Assembly: GCF_028372415.1 (NCBI RefSeq)
Contig: NC_092874.1
Span: 242,423,461 to 242,487,460 of the forward strand
Direction of reading: 5' to 3'
Length of the DNA: 64,000 nt
From: Notamacropus eugenii
Lineage: Eukaryota > Chordata > Mammalia > Diprotodontia > Macropodidae
Part shown: piece after piece, positions 21,952-30,299 of the stretch
Layout of the letters: the number at the start of each line of letters is the position of its first letter
Numbering within the stretch: the first letter of the stretch is position 1
Notes under the pieces: generated by a model
The model's input: the letters and a program-made list of their open reading frames with translations, nothing else
Databases searched by the model: none
Told to the model about the DNA's origin: nothing
Program-made: the position numbers and the translations under genes

Positions 21952-23060
21952 TCATTCTTGTGTTTGAAAGTCAAATTTTCTTTTCAGCTCTGGTCTTTTC
22001 ATCAAGAATGCTTGAAAGTCCCCAATTTCATTGAAAGACCATTTTTTCCCCTGAAGTATTATACTCAGTTTTGCTGGGTAGGTGATTCTTGGTTTTAGTC
22101 CTAGTTCCTTTGACTTCTGGAATATCATATTCCATGCCCTTCGATCCCTTAACGTAGAGGCTGCTAGATCTTGTGTTATCCTGATTGTATTTCCACAATA
22201 CTTGAATTGTTTCTTTCTAGCTGCTTGCAATATTTTCTCCTTGACCAGGGAACTCTGAAATTTGGCCACAATGTTCCTAGGAATTTCTCTTTTTGGATCT
22301 CTTTCAGGTGGTGATTGGTGGATTCCTTGAATATGTATTTTGCCCTCTGGGTTCTAGAATCTCAGGGCAGTTTTCCTTGATAATTTCATGAAAGATCATG
22401 TCTAGGCTCTTTTTTTTACCACGGCTTTCAGGTAGTCCCATAATTTTTAAATCGTCTCCCCTGGATCTATTTTCCAGGTCAGTTGTTTTTCCAATGAGAT
22501 ATTTCACATTATCTTCCATTTTTTCATTCTTTTGGGGCTTTTTTTGTGATTTCTTGGTTTCTCTTAAAGTCCTTAGCCTCCATCTGTTCCATTCTAATTT
22601 TGAAAGAACTATTTTCTTCAGTGAGCTTTTGAACCTCTTTTTCCATTTGGCTAATTCTGCTTTTGAAAGCATTCTTCTCCTCATTGGCTTTTTGAACCTC
22701 TTTTGCCAATTGAGTTAGCCTATTTTTCAAGGTGTTATTTTCTTCAGCATTTTTTGGGGTCTCCTTTAGCAAGGTGTTGACCTGCTTTTCATGCTTTTCT
22801 TGCATGTCTCTCATTTCTCTTCCCAGTTTTTCCTCCACCTGTCTAACTTGATTTTCAAAATCCTTTTTGAGCTCGTCCATGGCCTGAGCCCATGGCATAT
22901 TTATTTTGGATGTGTGGGATACAGAAGCCTTGACTTCTGTGTCTTTCCCTGATGGTAAGCATTGTTCTTCCTCATCAGAAAGGAAGGGAGGAAATATCTG
23001 TTCACCAAGAAAGTAACCTTCTATTGTCTTAGTATTATTTTTTTCCCCTTTTCTGGGCAT
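21952..23060 (-). pseudogene. HAL1 copy 1 ORF1 protein gene, frame-broken
   Basis: L1 ORF1 protein is an RNA-binding trimer that coats the LINE RNA. The start is ATG at 23060, opening MPRKGEKNN. The first 178 codons (to 22524) hold a variable N-terminus and a long coiled coil from about residue 60 (EVEEKLG-like heptads rich in Glu, Lys, Gln, Asn). The frame stops at TGA just past an A7 run (T7 on the plus strand, 22539-22545). The next part, in the +1 frame, carries the RRM-like start DLENRSR and LKIMGLPES. A second break, an extra C near 22350, shifts the frame again. The C-terminal domain then continues to 21952 with KEKILQAARKKQFKYCG, STLRDRRAWN and RITYPAKL, all L1 ORF1 hallmarks. No intact protein can be made without frameshifting. 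Confidence 0.9.
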
Positions 23061-23213
23061 TTTCCCAGGCAGTGACTTGTCTTCTGAGTTTTCTTTCCAC
23101 CCCCACCTTGCCTCCAGATCCGCCCAGCCAGCAATTGGGGTCTGAGATTCAAATGCTGTTTCCTAGCCTCAGAGCGGGGGTGGGGCTGCTATTCAGTGTG
23201 AGATTAAGTTCAG

Positions 23214-23798
23214 GTGCTCAGGTGGGGACAGGGCTGCCACACCAGGCTCAGTTCCCTCAGGGGGGTTATGAGGAGACCTTCAACAAGGGAACCTAGCTCC
23301 TACCTGCTTGGGGAGCCCCTGTCTGCCACTGCCGCCCCCGCTGCTGCCTCCCAAGGGGGCCTGAGCCACAGGGACACCCTACTCCCCTGTTGGCCATGCA
23401 AAAAGGCTCTCTCACCCACCCCTGACACCTTGGTGGAGGGACACATGTGGCCACTGGAGATTCCTTCCCTGAAGCCTGCTCAGATCTGTTCCCCCCAGTG
23501 CTGCTTGGCCAAGGCAGGGTTGGGCTCCGCTCTGGGTCTGGTGTGCTACGGACCTTTGGTGTGTGTTTTCAGGGCTCTCTGGAACAGAAATCTCGTCTGC
23601 TCCATTGTTCTGTGGCTTCTGCTGCTCCAGAATTTGTTGGGAGTTCTTCTTTACAGATATTTTATGGGCTGTGGGTTGGGAGCTAGCATATGTGTGTCTT
23701 TCTACTCCGCCATCTTGGCTCCTTCCCCTCAGATTCTTACTAAGATAAAATATCAAGGACAGATCAATGAATATGGAAGATTCCACTCAAGAGGCTGA
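23214..23798 (+). CDS. Antisense ORF in HAL1 copy 1 5' UTR (ORF0-like position)
   Basis: A 194-codon frame (GTG start; first in-frame ATG at 23268) runs opposite to HAL1 through most of its 5' UTR, leaves the element at 23728 and ends 70 bases into flanking DNA. The C-terminal part has a hydrophobic stretch (IVLWLLLLQNLLGVLLYRYF) that could span a membrane. The matching region of copy 2 keeps this stretch with substitutions. The arrangement recalls primate L1 ORF0, an antisense 5' UTR ORF that can extend into flanking sequence. Against it: the region is GC-rich, so long frames are expected by chance, and an overlapping frame at 23447-23686 is also open. Function is unproven. Confidence 0.3.
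   Translation: MLRWGQGCHTRLSSLRGVMRRPSTREPSSYLLGEPLSATAAPAAASQGGLSHRDTLLPCWPCKKALSPTPDTLVEGHMWPLEIPSLKPAQICSPQCCLAKAGLGSALGLVCYGPLVCVFRALWNRNLVCSIVLWLLLLQNLLGVLLYRYFMGCGLGASICVSFYSAILAPSPQILTKIKYQGQINEYGRFHSRG
23729..23738. repeat. Target-site duplication of HAL1 copy 1 (right)
   Basis: Exact repeat of TCAGATTCTT at 20931-20940. Confidence 0.9.
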
Positions 23799-23828
23799 AA
23801 TAAGAGACTGAATGCCAAGGCTGTAGCT

Positions 23829-23890
23829 GCTACTATTACTACTACTACTGCTGCTGCTGCTGCTACTATTACTATTACTACTAATGCTGT
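23829..23890. repeat. (CTA)n/(CTG)n trinucleotide repeat
   Basis: Mixed CTA, CTG and TTA triplets, imperfect. Confidence 0.9.
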
Positions 23891-23924
23891 TAATACTACT
23901 ATTATCAATTAATAGTAATGATTA

Positions 23925-24042
23925 GCATTTCTAAGGTGCTTTGAAGTTTGCAAAGCAATTACTATTGGTATCTTATTTGACCCTCACAATTACCCTGTAA
24001 GGTAGGTGCTATTGTTATCCCAATTTTACAGATCCATCAACA
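23925..24042 (-). mobile_element. MIR-type SINE, first half
   Basis: ATTAGCATTTCTAAGGTGC, TTTGAAGTTTGCAAAGCAA, TTTGACCCTCACAATTACCC and CCCAATTTTACAGAT are the reverse complement of MIR. The sequence breaks after ACAGAT and resumes at 24486. Confidence 0.7.
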
Positions 24043-24480
24043 AGCATTTATTAATCATTTACTATGTGCTAGGCACTCTCTTAAATGGGGAGCATAAAAA
24101 ATACAAACAGTAAAACAATGGAAATACAAACAAAAACAGTACTTACCCTTAAATAGCTTATATTTTGTTGAGGGAAGACACACAAAAAGCGGGGGGGGGG
24201 GTCAGAGAGTGAGATGAAAACATCTACTTTAGGGTATTTATACAGAAAAGTCTAGAAGGAGAGTTAGGAGTGCAACCTGAAGAGGAATGAAGACATGCAT
24301 GGCTTTCATATCATCCTAAAAAAATAGAGGTTCAGGGAAGAACCAGTTAATCAGGAGAGTCCACAAGGGACAGAGGGTATTTCCAATATGTGAAGTTGAG
24401 GGCTAGAATGAGCTTCCAGAGTGAAAAAGTTTCCTGGACATTGTAAACAAAGTCTGGATGAAGAGTCCATTCCTGAAAAC
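24043..24480 (-). mobile_element. L2 3' end inserted in MIR
   Basis: CAACAAGCATTTATTAATCAT, ACTATGTGCTAGGCACTCT and the AATAGCTTATATTTTGTTG block read as the reverse complement of the L2 3' end. It continues with GGAGAGTTAGGAGTG-like L2 sequence to about 24480. A G12 run lies near 24190. It splits the MIR. Confidence 0.6.
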
Positions 24481-24485
24481 GAATG

Positions 24486-24645
24486 AAGATGATAATGAAT
24501 TGAGGCTCAGAGGGGTTAAGGGACTCTCCCAGGTTCACACAGCTAGTAAATGTCTGAGAGAGGAGTTGAACTCAGTTCTTGTTCAAGACTCCAAGTCCAA
24601 CAGTTTAAGTACTTTGTCATCTAGTTATCTACAAACAAGTAGAGA
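24486..24645 (-). mobile_element. MIR-type SINE, second half
   Basis: GATGATAATGAATTGAGGCTC, AGAGGGGTTAAGGGACTC, TTCACACAGCTAGTAAATG and GAGTTGAACTCAG continue the MIR from 24042. Removing 24043-24485 restores MIR order. Confidence 0.7.
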
Positions 24646-25308
24646 GTTCATATGAAGATTCTCATACATTCCCTTGATCCACGTCTCGCTTCAGAAGCCA
24701 GTGTTTTGTTAAGGTCCTTATTCTCTAAGCCACCTAAGATGTCTTACAAATCACTCCATTAACTTTTGATACTTGTTCCCAGTCAAATGGTTTATATAAC
24801 TTTTTTTATTTTAGGAGTTCATATGAGTTATTAATAAATTTCAAACCATAAGATTCTCTTCTCAATTGCCACAGTCCTCAAATATGGAAAGAAAGCCCAA
24901 GTGTTATGTTCAGAAGTCTAAACTTCTGACCTGTTTTTAGTTCTGTATATACCAAGGTAATATCTGGCACCCTCTGCTACACCCCTTACTATATACAATT
25001 ATTTAGCAGACACTAGTCATAGATAATTCATGACCAGTTATAACAATATAACTCATATTATATAATATAAATATTATATAAAACTCAATATAACTCATGT
25101 ACAAACATGAGACAAAAATCATGGAAGAGAAATAACTTAAAGAAATAGAAAAAAATATGTAAAGACTTGCCAGAAAAGGCACTTCTTAAGCCTTTACTGT
25201 CTTTTTGTTGATACCAAGAAGCAATTACCACTGGCATTATCAATCAGATTCAATCATAACCATCTTTCTTTTGTCTAGAGATCAGAGACCTGACATATTC
25301 TCTATGTA
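24646..25308. other. No recognised feature
   Basis: AT-rich, with ATATAA-type repeats near 25045-25095. No gene supported. Confidence 0.4.
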
Positions 25309-25379
25309 TCTCTCTCTCTCTCTCTCTCTCTTACACACCCCCCCCACACACACACACCACCACCACCACCACCACCACG
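25309..25379. repeat. (TC)n-(CA)n-(CAC)n compound microsatellite
   Basis: TC repeat, a short C run, CA repeat, then CAC triplets. The His-rich frame at 25205-25459 is an artefact. Confidence 0.95.
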
Positions 25380-25861
25380 ATTATTACCACTACTGTGCTA
25401 TAGCTGCCACATTTTGTGTTCTCACACACCTACATTCTTTCCTTTGCACACCAACATAACCACTACCTCAGCCTGGTAGAGGACTCTATTGCAATTATTG
25501 CCACAAATCTGGTGGACACTGCTTCAACACTTTTTGCAAATTGAAAATTAATATTACATCTAGTTATCTTAGACTCTTCTAGCTGGAACTCCATAGGTAT
25601 AGTGCTCAATCTCATAACTATGTACCATAGTATAAGAAATTGAATTGACTCTCATCATATATTCTCCTCTATCCTAGAGGCACTCAGGTTAAAATATGAA
25701 ACAAAAGATCTAGAGATAAGGGACTTTAGAGATCACATAATCTAACTTTGTTCTTTTAAGGGGGTGAGTGTTTTGGTTTTTTTTTAACAGAAGAAAAAGG
25801 TCCAGAGACTCTGGTTGACTTGCCTTCTTTGTCTTCTTCTGCCACATACCATGTACATGTG
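25380..25861. other. No recognised feature; one ancient-repeat scrap
   Basis: GATCTAGAGATAAGGGAC, then TTAGAGATCACATAATCTAAC at about 25708-25750, is a piece of the same old repeat seen at 62205 and 63588. The rest is unrecognised. Confidence 0.4.
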
Positions 25862-26420
25862 TTATCTTAAGGAAGTCAGCTATAGAGAATCAATATGAGA
25901 GAAGTTATAGAGGGAGAAATATCACAATTTAGTAACTGCTTGGATATATATAATGGGGGAAAGTGAAGAGTCTCAGAAAAAGAACAACAACTGAGTTTGT
26001 AGATCTGAAAGTTTCTAAGAATGGTAATGTCCTGGAAAGAAATGAAGAAGTTTGAGAAAGAGGAGGGTTCAGGGGAAAGGAAAATGAGCTGCTTTGAATA
26101 TATTGAGTTTGAGATGTCTCCATAATATTCCATTTGAGATGCCCAGGAGTCAGTCAACTAGCATTTATTAAGCACCTACTATGTATTAAGCACTGTGGCA
26201 AGCACTAGATAGTTGGTCGAGTAGTTAATGATGTGGACTGAGGTTCGCAAGAGAATGAAGGTAGATATATAGGTTTGGGAGTCATCTGCATAGAGATGAT
26301 AGCTGAGTCCTGGGAGCTGATGAGTTACAATGAGAGGATGAGTGAGTACAGGGAAAAGAGACTGTATAAAGAAAGAGAGGTCCAAGAGAAGACCTTGGGA
26401 TACATCCATAGGGAGCATCA
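25862..26420 (-). pseudogene. L2 reverse-transcriptase fragment with YADD motif
   Basis: Minus-strand translation includes YHLYADDSQTYIS, the reverse-transcriptase catalytic YADD box in L2-type context, preceded by a VSQGLLLD piece equivalent to the PQGSVLGP motif. An L2-tail-like scrap (26145-26207) interrupts the downstream part, which goes on to 25862. Upstream and downstream domains are missing and frames are broken, so no active enzyme is encoded. Confidence 0.75.
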
Positions 26421-26652
26421 TTAGTGATACAGTGGATAGACTCAGAGTCGTGAAAACCTGAGTTTAAATCATTTGCCAAATACCTACTGTGGGACCCTGG
26501 GAAAGTGACTCAATCTCCCTCAGTCTCATTTTCCTTATCTGTAAAGTAGTGCCTACCTCACAGGGGCATTGTGAAGATCAAATGAGATAATGTACGTAAA
26601 GTGCTTTGCAGACCATAGAGTGCTATAGAAATGTTTGCTATTAGCTTGAATT
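26421..26652 (+). mobile_element. MIR/tRNA-type SINE
   Basis: GATACAGTGGATAGACTCAG, GAAAACCTGAGTTTAAATC, CTCATTTTCCTTATCTGTAAA, GCCTACCTCACAGG and CAAATGAGATAATGTACGTA, ending GTGCTATAGAAATG. A near-complete MIR-like SINE. Confidence 0.75.
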
Positions 26653-26689
26653 ACATATGTAACTATAACCAAGTCACCTTTCAATTTAT

Positions 26690-26800
26690 TCAATTCAAAT
26701 CAAATCAACAAATATTAATAAGTGCCTACTATGTGCTAAGCAGTAGAGATACTAAGAGGAAAAATGATTTTGTCCCTTGTCCTCCATGTGCCCTCATAAT
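26690..26800 (-). mobile_element. L2 3' end fragment
   Basis: ATCAACAAATATTAATAAGTG, CCTACTATGTGCTAAGCAG and CCTTGTCCTCCATGTGCCC are the reverse complement of the L2 3' terminus. Confidence 0.6.
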
Positions 26801-27100
26801 ACCATAATTCACTTCTCTGGGTCTGAGTTTCTTCAGATGAAAAATAGAAGAGCTGAACTAGATCAAAGATTCTTAACCTAGGGTCTGTGAACTTGTTTTT
26901 AAGCTATTTTATGACACATGATAAAAATCTACTTTTCTTTGCAATCCAATGTATTTTATTTGATGCATTTAAAGCCATCATATTAAGAATGGGTCCATAG
27001 GTTTCACCAGCTTGCCAAAAAGGTGTCCATGGCACAAAAAAGCATTAGAACCCCTGAACTAAATGATATCTGAGGTTCTTTCCTTTAAATATAGGAGCTA
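26801..27100 (+). mobile_element. MIR fragment split by a hAT MITE
   Basis: MIR pieces 26801-26863 (TGGGTCTGAGTTTCTTCAG, AGAGCTGAACTAGAT) and 27065-27100 (GATATCTGAGGTTCTTTCC) join when the hAT element at 26864-27056 and one TSD copy are removed. Confidence 0.65.
26864..27056 (+). mobile_element. hAT-type MITE, family A
   Basis: Inverted ends CAAAGATTCTTAACCTAGGG and GCATTAGAACCCCTG. Flanking 8-base duplication AACTAGAT/AACTAAAT (one mismatch), the size made by hAT transposases. 193 bases, noncoding. Confidence 0.8.
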
Positions 27101-27865
27101 TATCGCACCAGAACCCTCCTTTAAAGGTTCTAGTCTCTCTCTATTCTGTATGTGCTAAAGGATGGAATATTCTTATGTTAGATCAGAGATCTAAGTTATA
27201 GTGACTCACTCCTCCTGTCCTTGAGGACTTTACATCCTAAACATTCTGAAATTAACTTTTCTTAATATAAAAACAAAAACATGGTGATCTTTTCTTATCA
27301 GATGAAATAATGAAGTGGCAAAGAAAAATGTCATTTTTTTCAATCAGGCAATCCCTTTCCCAAAGACTATCAGAATAGAAAGCCTCTCCACCCTCCCAGT
27401 GTTGGCTCTACTTATGCATTCTTTTCCAACATGTCGTCCATAGGGAGTTTGGTTTTTTACCAGAGCTTCCTCTTACAAGAGACGGCTGAGACTGGCCATA
27501 AGAAACTAATCAAATGCCCTTGGTAAAACAGAGGAAACTCATTCTGCTTAAGTAAAAAATAGAAATGAAGCCCTGTACTTGATGCCCTCTCTAATGGGGG
27601 GGAATGTACAAACATGTCAACCAGAAGAGCACCTTGCCAATAGCATGGAAAGCCCTACAGGGAGATTCAGGAGCCCTGGATTATATCCCTAGTTCCAGGA
27701 CCCACTCGATGACTGACTTTGGCAACATACATATTCTCTCAGTTCTTTAATTTCCTCATCCATCAACTGGAATGGGGGTGGAAACATTTACACCCATCAG
27801 TCTTGGGCCATGGCTTTACAACCTCTCCAAAACAGCCAGTCTCAATTCACTCAGTGAAATTGATC
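27101..27865. other. Mostly unrecognised; one MIR piece
   Basis: A MIR-type piece on the plus strand is likely at about 27635-27790 (GATTCAGGAGCCCTGGATTA, AATTTCCTCATCCATCAAC). The rest is unrecognised. Confidence 0.4.
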
Positions 27866-29261
27866 CAAGAAGTTGACTGATAGATCCTTTCATTTAATTG
27901 AATCCAATCAGTATTAATTGAACACTTTACTATATGCCAGGCAATACACTAGGTACTGAAAACATAAAAAGACAAAAAAATCAATCAATCAACCATTTAT
28001 TAAATGCCTGCTATATGTCAGGTAGTGCACTATATGCCAGGGTTGCAGATATGATAAATGAAACAATTATGAAATGAAAGAATGGAGGAAACAACAAGGA
28101 CATATATAAATATATACAAAACCAATATAGAAAACAAATGCAAATAAAAACAAAGTAATTAAATTCAAGGTAGTTTGAGAAGGGTACTAGGAATTGAGGA
28201 GATAAGGAAAGATTTCATGTAGAATGTGAGGCTTGATCTATGTCTTAAAGAAAGAGAGAAATTCTATGAACTAGAGCTAAAGAAGGAATGTATTCCAAGC
28301 ATGGAGGACAGCCAATGAAAGGCATGCTCAAGGGGGTTCTGTGTGAGGAATAGAGGAAGGCTGATTTGGCTGGATAAAAGAGATCAGAAGGGGAAATGAT
28401 ATGCAATGAGGCTGGAAAGACAGTTTGGAGCAAGGTTGTAAAGATCCTTAAACAGAAGAGTTTATATTTGCTTTTGGAGGCAATTGAAAGCCTCTGGAAC
28501 TTAAAAATAGAAGAAGCAGATTCTGAGAGCTATGAATAAGGAAATTTACTTTAAAGGCAGTGTTGAGGGTATAGTAGAGTGAAGATAGATTTGAGGCAGA
28601 GAGACCAATGAGGACATCGTTGCAATAATCTAGGTGAGAGCTGATGAGAGTCTGAACTAAGACTAGAGAGAAGGGGTCAGATGCTAGAAATGATAGGAAG
28701 TTTTGACCAATGATGGGATATATGAGAGAGGGAAAGTGTTGAGTTGAGGATGACAAGGAGGTTATGAACATGGGAGTTTGGAAGAATGGTGGTACCACAA
28801 AAATAGGAGAGTTTGGAAGAGAGATGGATTTGTAGGAAAAGACAGTGAGTTTTATACTGAACGTAGGTTAAGTTTGAGATGTCTCTAGAATATCCAGTTT
28901 TCAATTTTCAATAGAAATCTGGAGAGGCAAGATAGACACTCAGGGAAGAGACTAGGGCTGAATATAAAGATCTTGAAGTCATTTGCATAGAGGTGATAAT
29001 TAAACCCATGGAACTTGATGAAACCTCTAAGAGAAAGATAATATAGAGACTCTGCTCCCTAAGTCTGCCTTAGAGTAACCTAAGGCAAAACCTTGGGGCA
29101 CACGCAGAGTCAGGAGCAATCCTATGGATGATAAGCCAGCAAAGGGCATTGAGAATGAGGATAGGATAAGATAGGAAAAGATAGGAAAAGAATGAGGACA
29201 GGGAAGTGTCATGAAAGCTTAGGGAAGAGAGAGTTATCAACAGTGTTATATGAAGCAGATG
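27866..29261 (-). pseudogene. L2 LINE: 3' end and reverse-transcriptase region
   Basis: Reading on the minus strand, 27900-28060 is the L2 3' end (two tail-like repeats with CTATATGCCAGGC and TTATTAAATGCCTGCTATATG), followed upstream by a continuous but broken L2 ORF2. Pieces such as RVPQGFAL (about 29100), LISSHLDYCNDVLIGL and NLLVILNSTLSLSHI match the L2 reverse-transcriptase thumb and palm-flanking regions. Stops and indels are frequent. The L2 continues at 30080-30295 and about 32880-32995 once later insertions are removed. Confidence 0.75.
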
Positions 29262-29400
29262 GGTCAATAATATTTGCATTTATATATGCAAGTATTATCT
29301 CATTTTATCTTCACAACCCTGGGAATAAATGTTATTATGACTCCCATATTACAAATGGGAAAACTGTGTCAGAAAGAGGTTAAGTGACTTGCTCAGCATC
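29262..29400 (-). mobile_element. MIR-type SINE inserted in L2
   Basis: TTATCTCATTTTATCTTCAC, AACCCTGGGAATAAATG and GGTTAAGTGACTTGCTCAGC are reverse-complement MIR. L2 sequence stops at GGGTCAA on its left and resumes at GAAAGATGAGG on its right. Confidence 0.7.
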
Positions 29401-29414
29401 AAGAAAGATGAGGA
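29401..29414. repeat. Target-site duplication of L1 (left)
   Basis: AAGAAAGATGAGGA, repeated exactly at 30066-30079. Confidence 0.92.
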
Positions 29415-30065
29415 GCTTTCTAGGGCTGTATCCCAAAGAGATTGTAAAAATGGGAAAAGGTCCCACATGTACAAAAATATTTATAGCAACTCTTCTTGTG
29501 GTGGCCAAGAACTAGAAATCAAGGGAATGTCCATCAATTGCAGAATGTCTGAACAAGTTGTGGTAAATGAATGTAATGGAATGCTATTGTGCTAGAAGAA
29601 ATGACAAACAATTGAACTTCAGAAAAACTGGAAAGACTTACACGAACTGATGTTGAGTAAAATGAGCAGAACCAGGAGAAGACTGTACACAGTAACAACC
29701 ACAGTGTGCGAGGACTGTTTCTGATAGACTTAGCCCTTCACAGCAATGCAAGGACCTAAAACATTCCCAAAGGACTCAAGGCAAAATGCTGTCTACATCC
29801 AGAGAAAGAACTATGGAATAAGAACACAGAATGAAGCAAACTATTTTCTCTCGTGTTATATTTTGGTTTGTTTTTTTTCATGGTTTCCCCCATTCTTTTT
29901 AATTCTTCTATGCAACATGACTAATGTGAAGATGTGTTTAATAAGAATGTAAGTGTAGAACCCATACAGTATTGCATGCCATCTCAGGGAGAGAGGGGGA
30001 GAAAATTTAAAACTTATGGAAGTGATTATTAAAAACTGAAAACAAATTAATTAAATTAAAAAAAA
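29415..30065 (+). mobile_element. 5'-truncated L1 with 14-base TSD
   Basis: Starts inside the ORF2 C-terminus (LYPKEIVKMGKGP-like, then IYSNSS, VAKN and the CPSI equivalent), runs through the L1 3' UTR (CACAGTAACAACCACAGTG, CAGCAATGCAAGGACC, CATGACTAATGTGAAGATG) and ends in an A-rich tail. The exact 14-base TSD indicates normal L1 integration. Same subfamily as 18440-19112. No complete domain. Confidence 0.92.
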
Positions 30066-30079
30066 AAGAAAGATGAGGA
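30066..30079. repeat. Target-site duplication of L1 (right)
   Basis: Exact copy of 29401-29414. Confidence 0.92.
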
Positions 30080-30298
30080 TTGGGAAAAGACCCTCAGATA
30101 TGGCAATTAATAGATGTGGCAAATTTGGAAAGAGCAATTTTGGTTGAATGAGGAGACTAGATTGAAAAGGGCTGAAGAGGGAGTGAGAGGAAAGGAAGTG
30201 GAGACAAATAGGTACAGCTCTTTCTGGGAATTAAGCTGAGAAAAGGAAGAAAACTATATGCTAATAGTTTGTTTCAGGGGATGCCTAGTGAAAGGGAT
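30080..30298 (-). mobile_element. L2 ORF2 continuation
   Basis: GGAAAAGACCCTCAGATATGG, CAATTAATAGATGTGG and GGAAAGAGCAATTTTGGTTG continue the L2 order interrupted at 29261. It is cut again by the ORF1-only LINE at about 30300. Confidence 0.65.
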
Positions 30299-30299
30299 T

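Larger units (their letters stand above)
20941..23728 (-). mobile_element. HAL1 (ORF1-only L1 relative), copy 1
   Basis: On the minus strand it starts with the L1-type GGAGCCAAGATGGCGGAGTAG, has a 5' UTR of about 670 bases (23061-23728), an ORF1-like region (21952-23060), a 3' UTR of about 1 kb and an (AAAT)-type tail. There is no ORF2 and no room for one, so it is a half-L1. The 3' UTR includes a CA/TG microsatellite (21776-21818 on the plus strand) and a G-quadruplex motif. The exact 10-base TSD shows target-primed reverse transcription and a fairly young insertion. Mobilisation must have used L1 ORF2 protein in trans (class knowledge). The nearest relative in the window is copy 2. Confidence 0.92.

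Noticed and set aside
22398-22718. 106-residue plus-strand frame
   Set aside because: Antisense shadow of HAL1 ORF1; its Phe/Ser/Leu content mirrors the coiled coil on the other strand.
24183-24202. G run near 24190 as a quadruplex
   Set aside because: A single homopolymer run rather than four spaced runs, so not called as a motif.
26179-26421. Reverse-transcriptase YADD motif as evidence of an active retroelement
   Set aside because: Only a fragment of the L2 domain remains and surrounding frames are broken.
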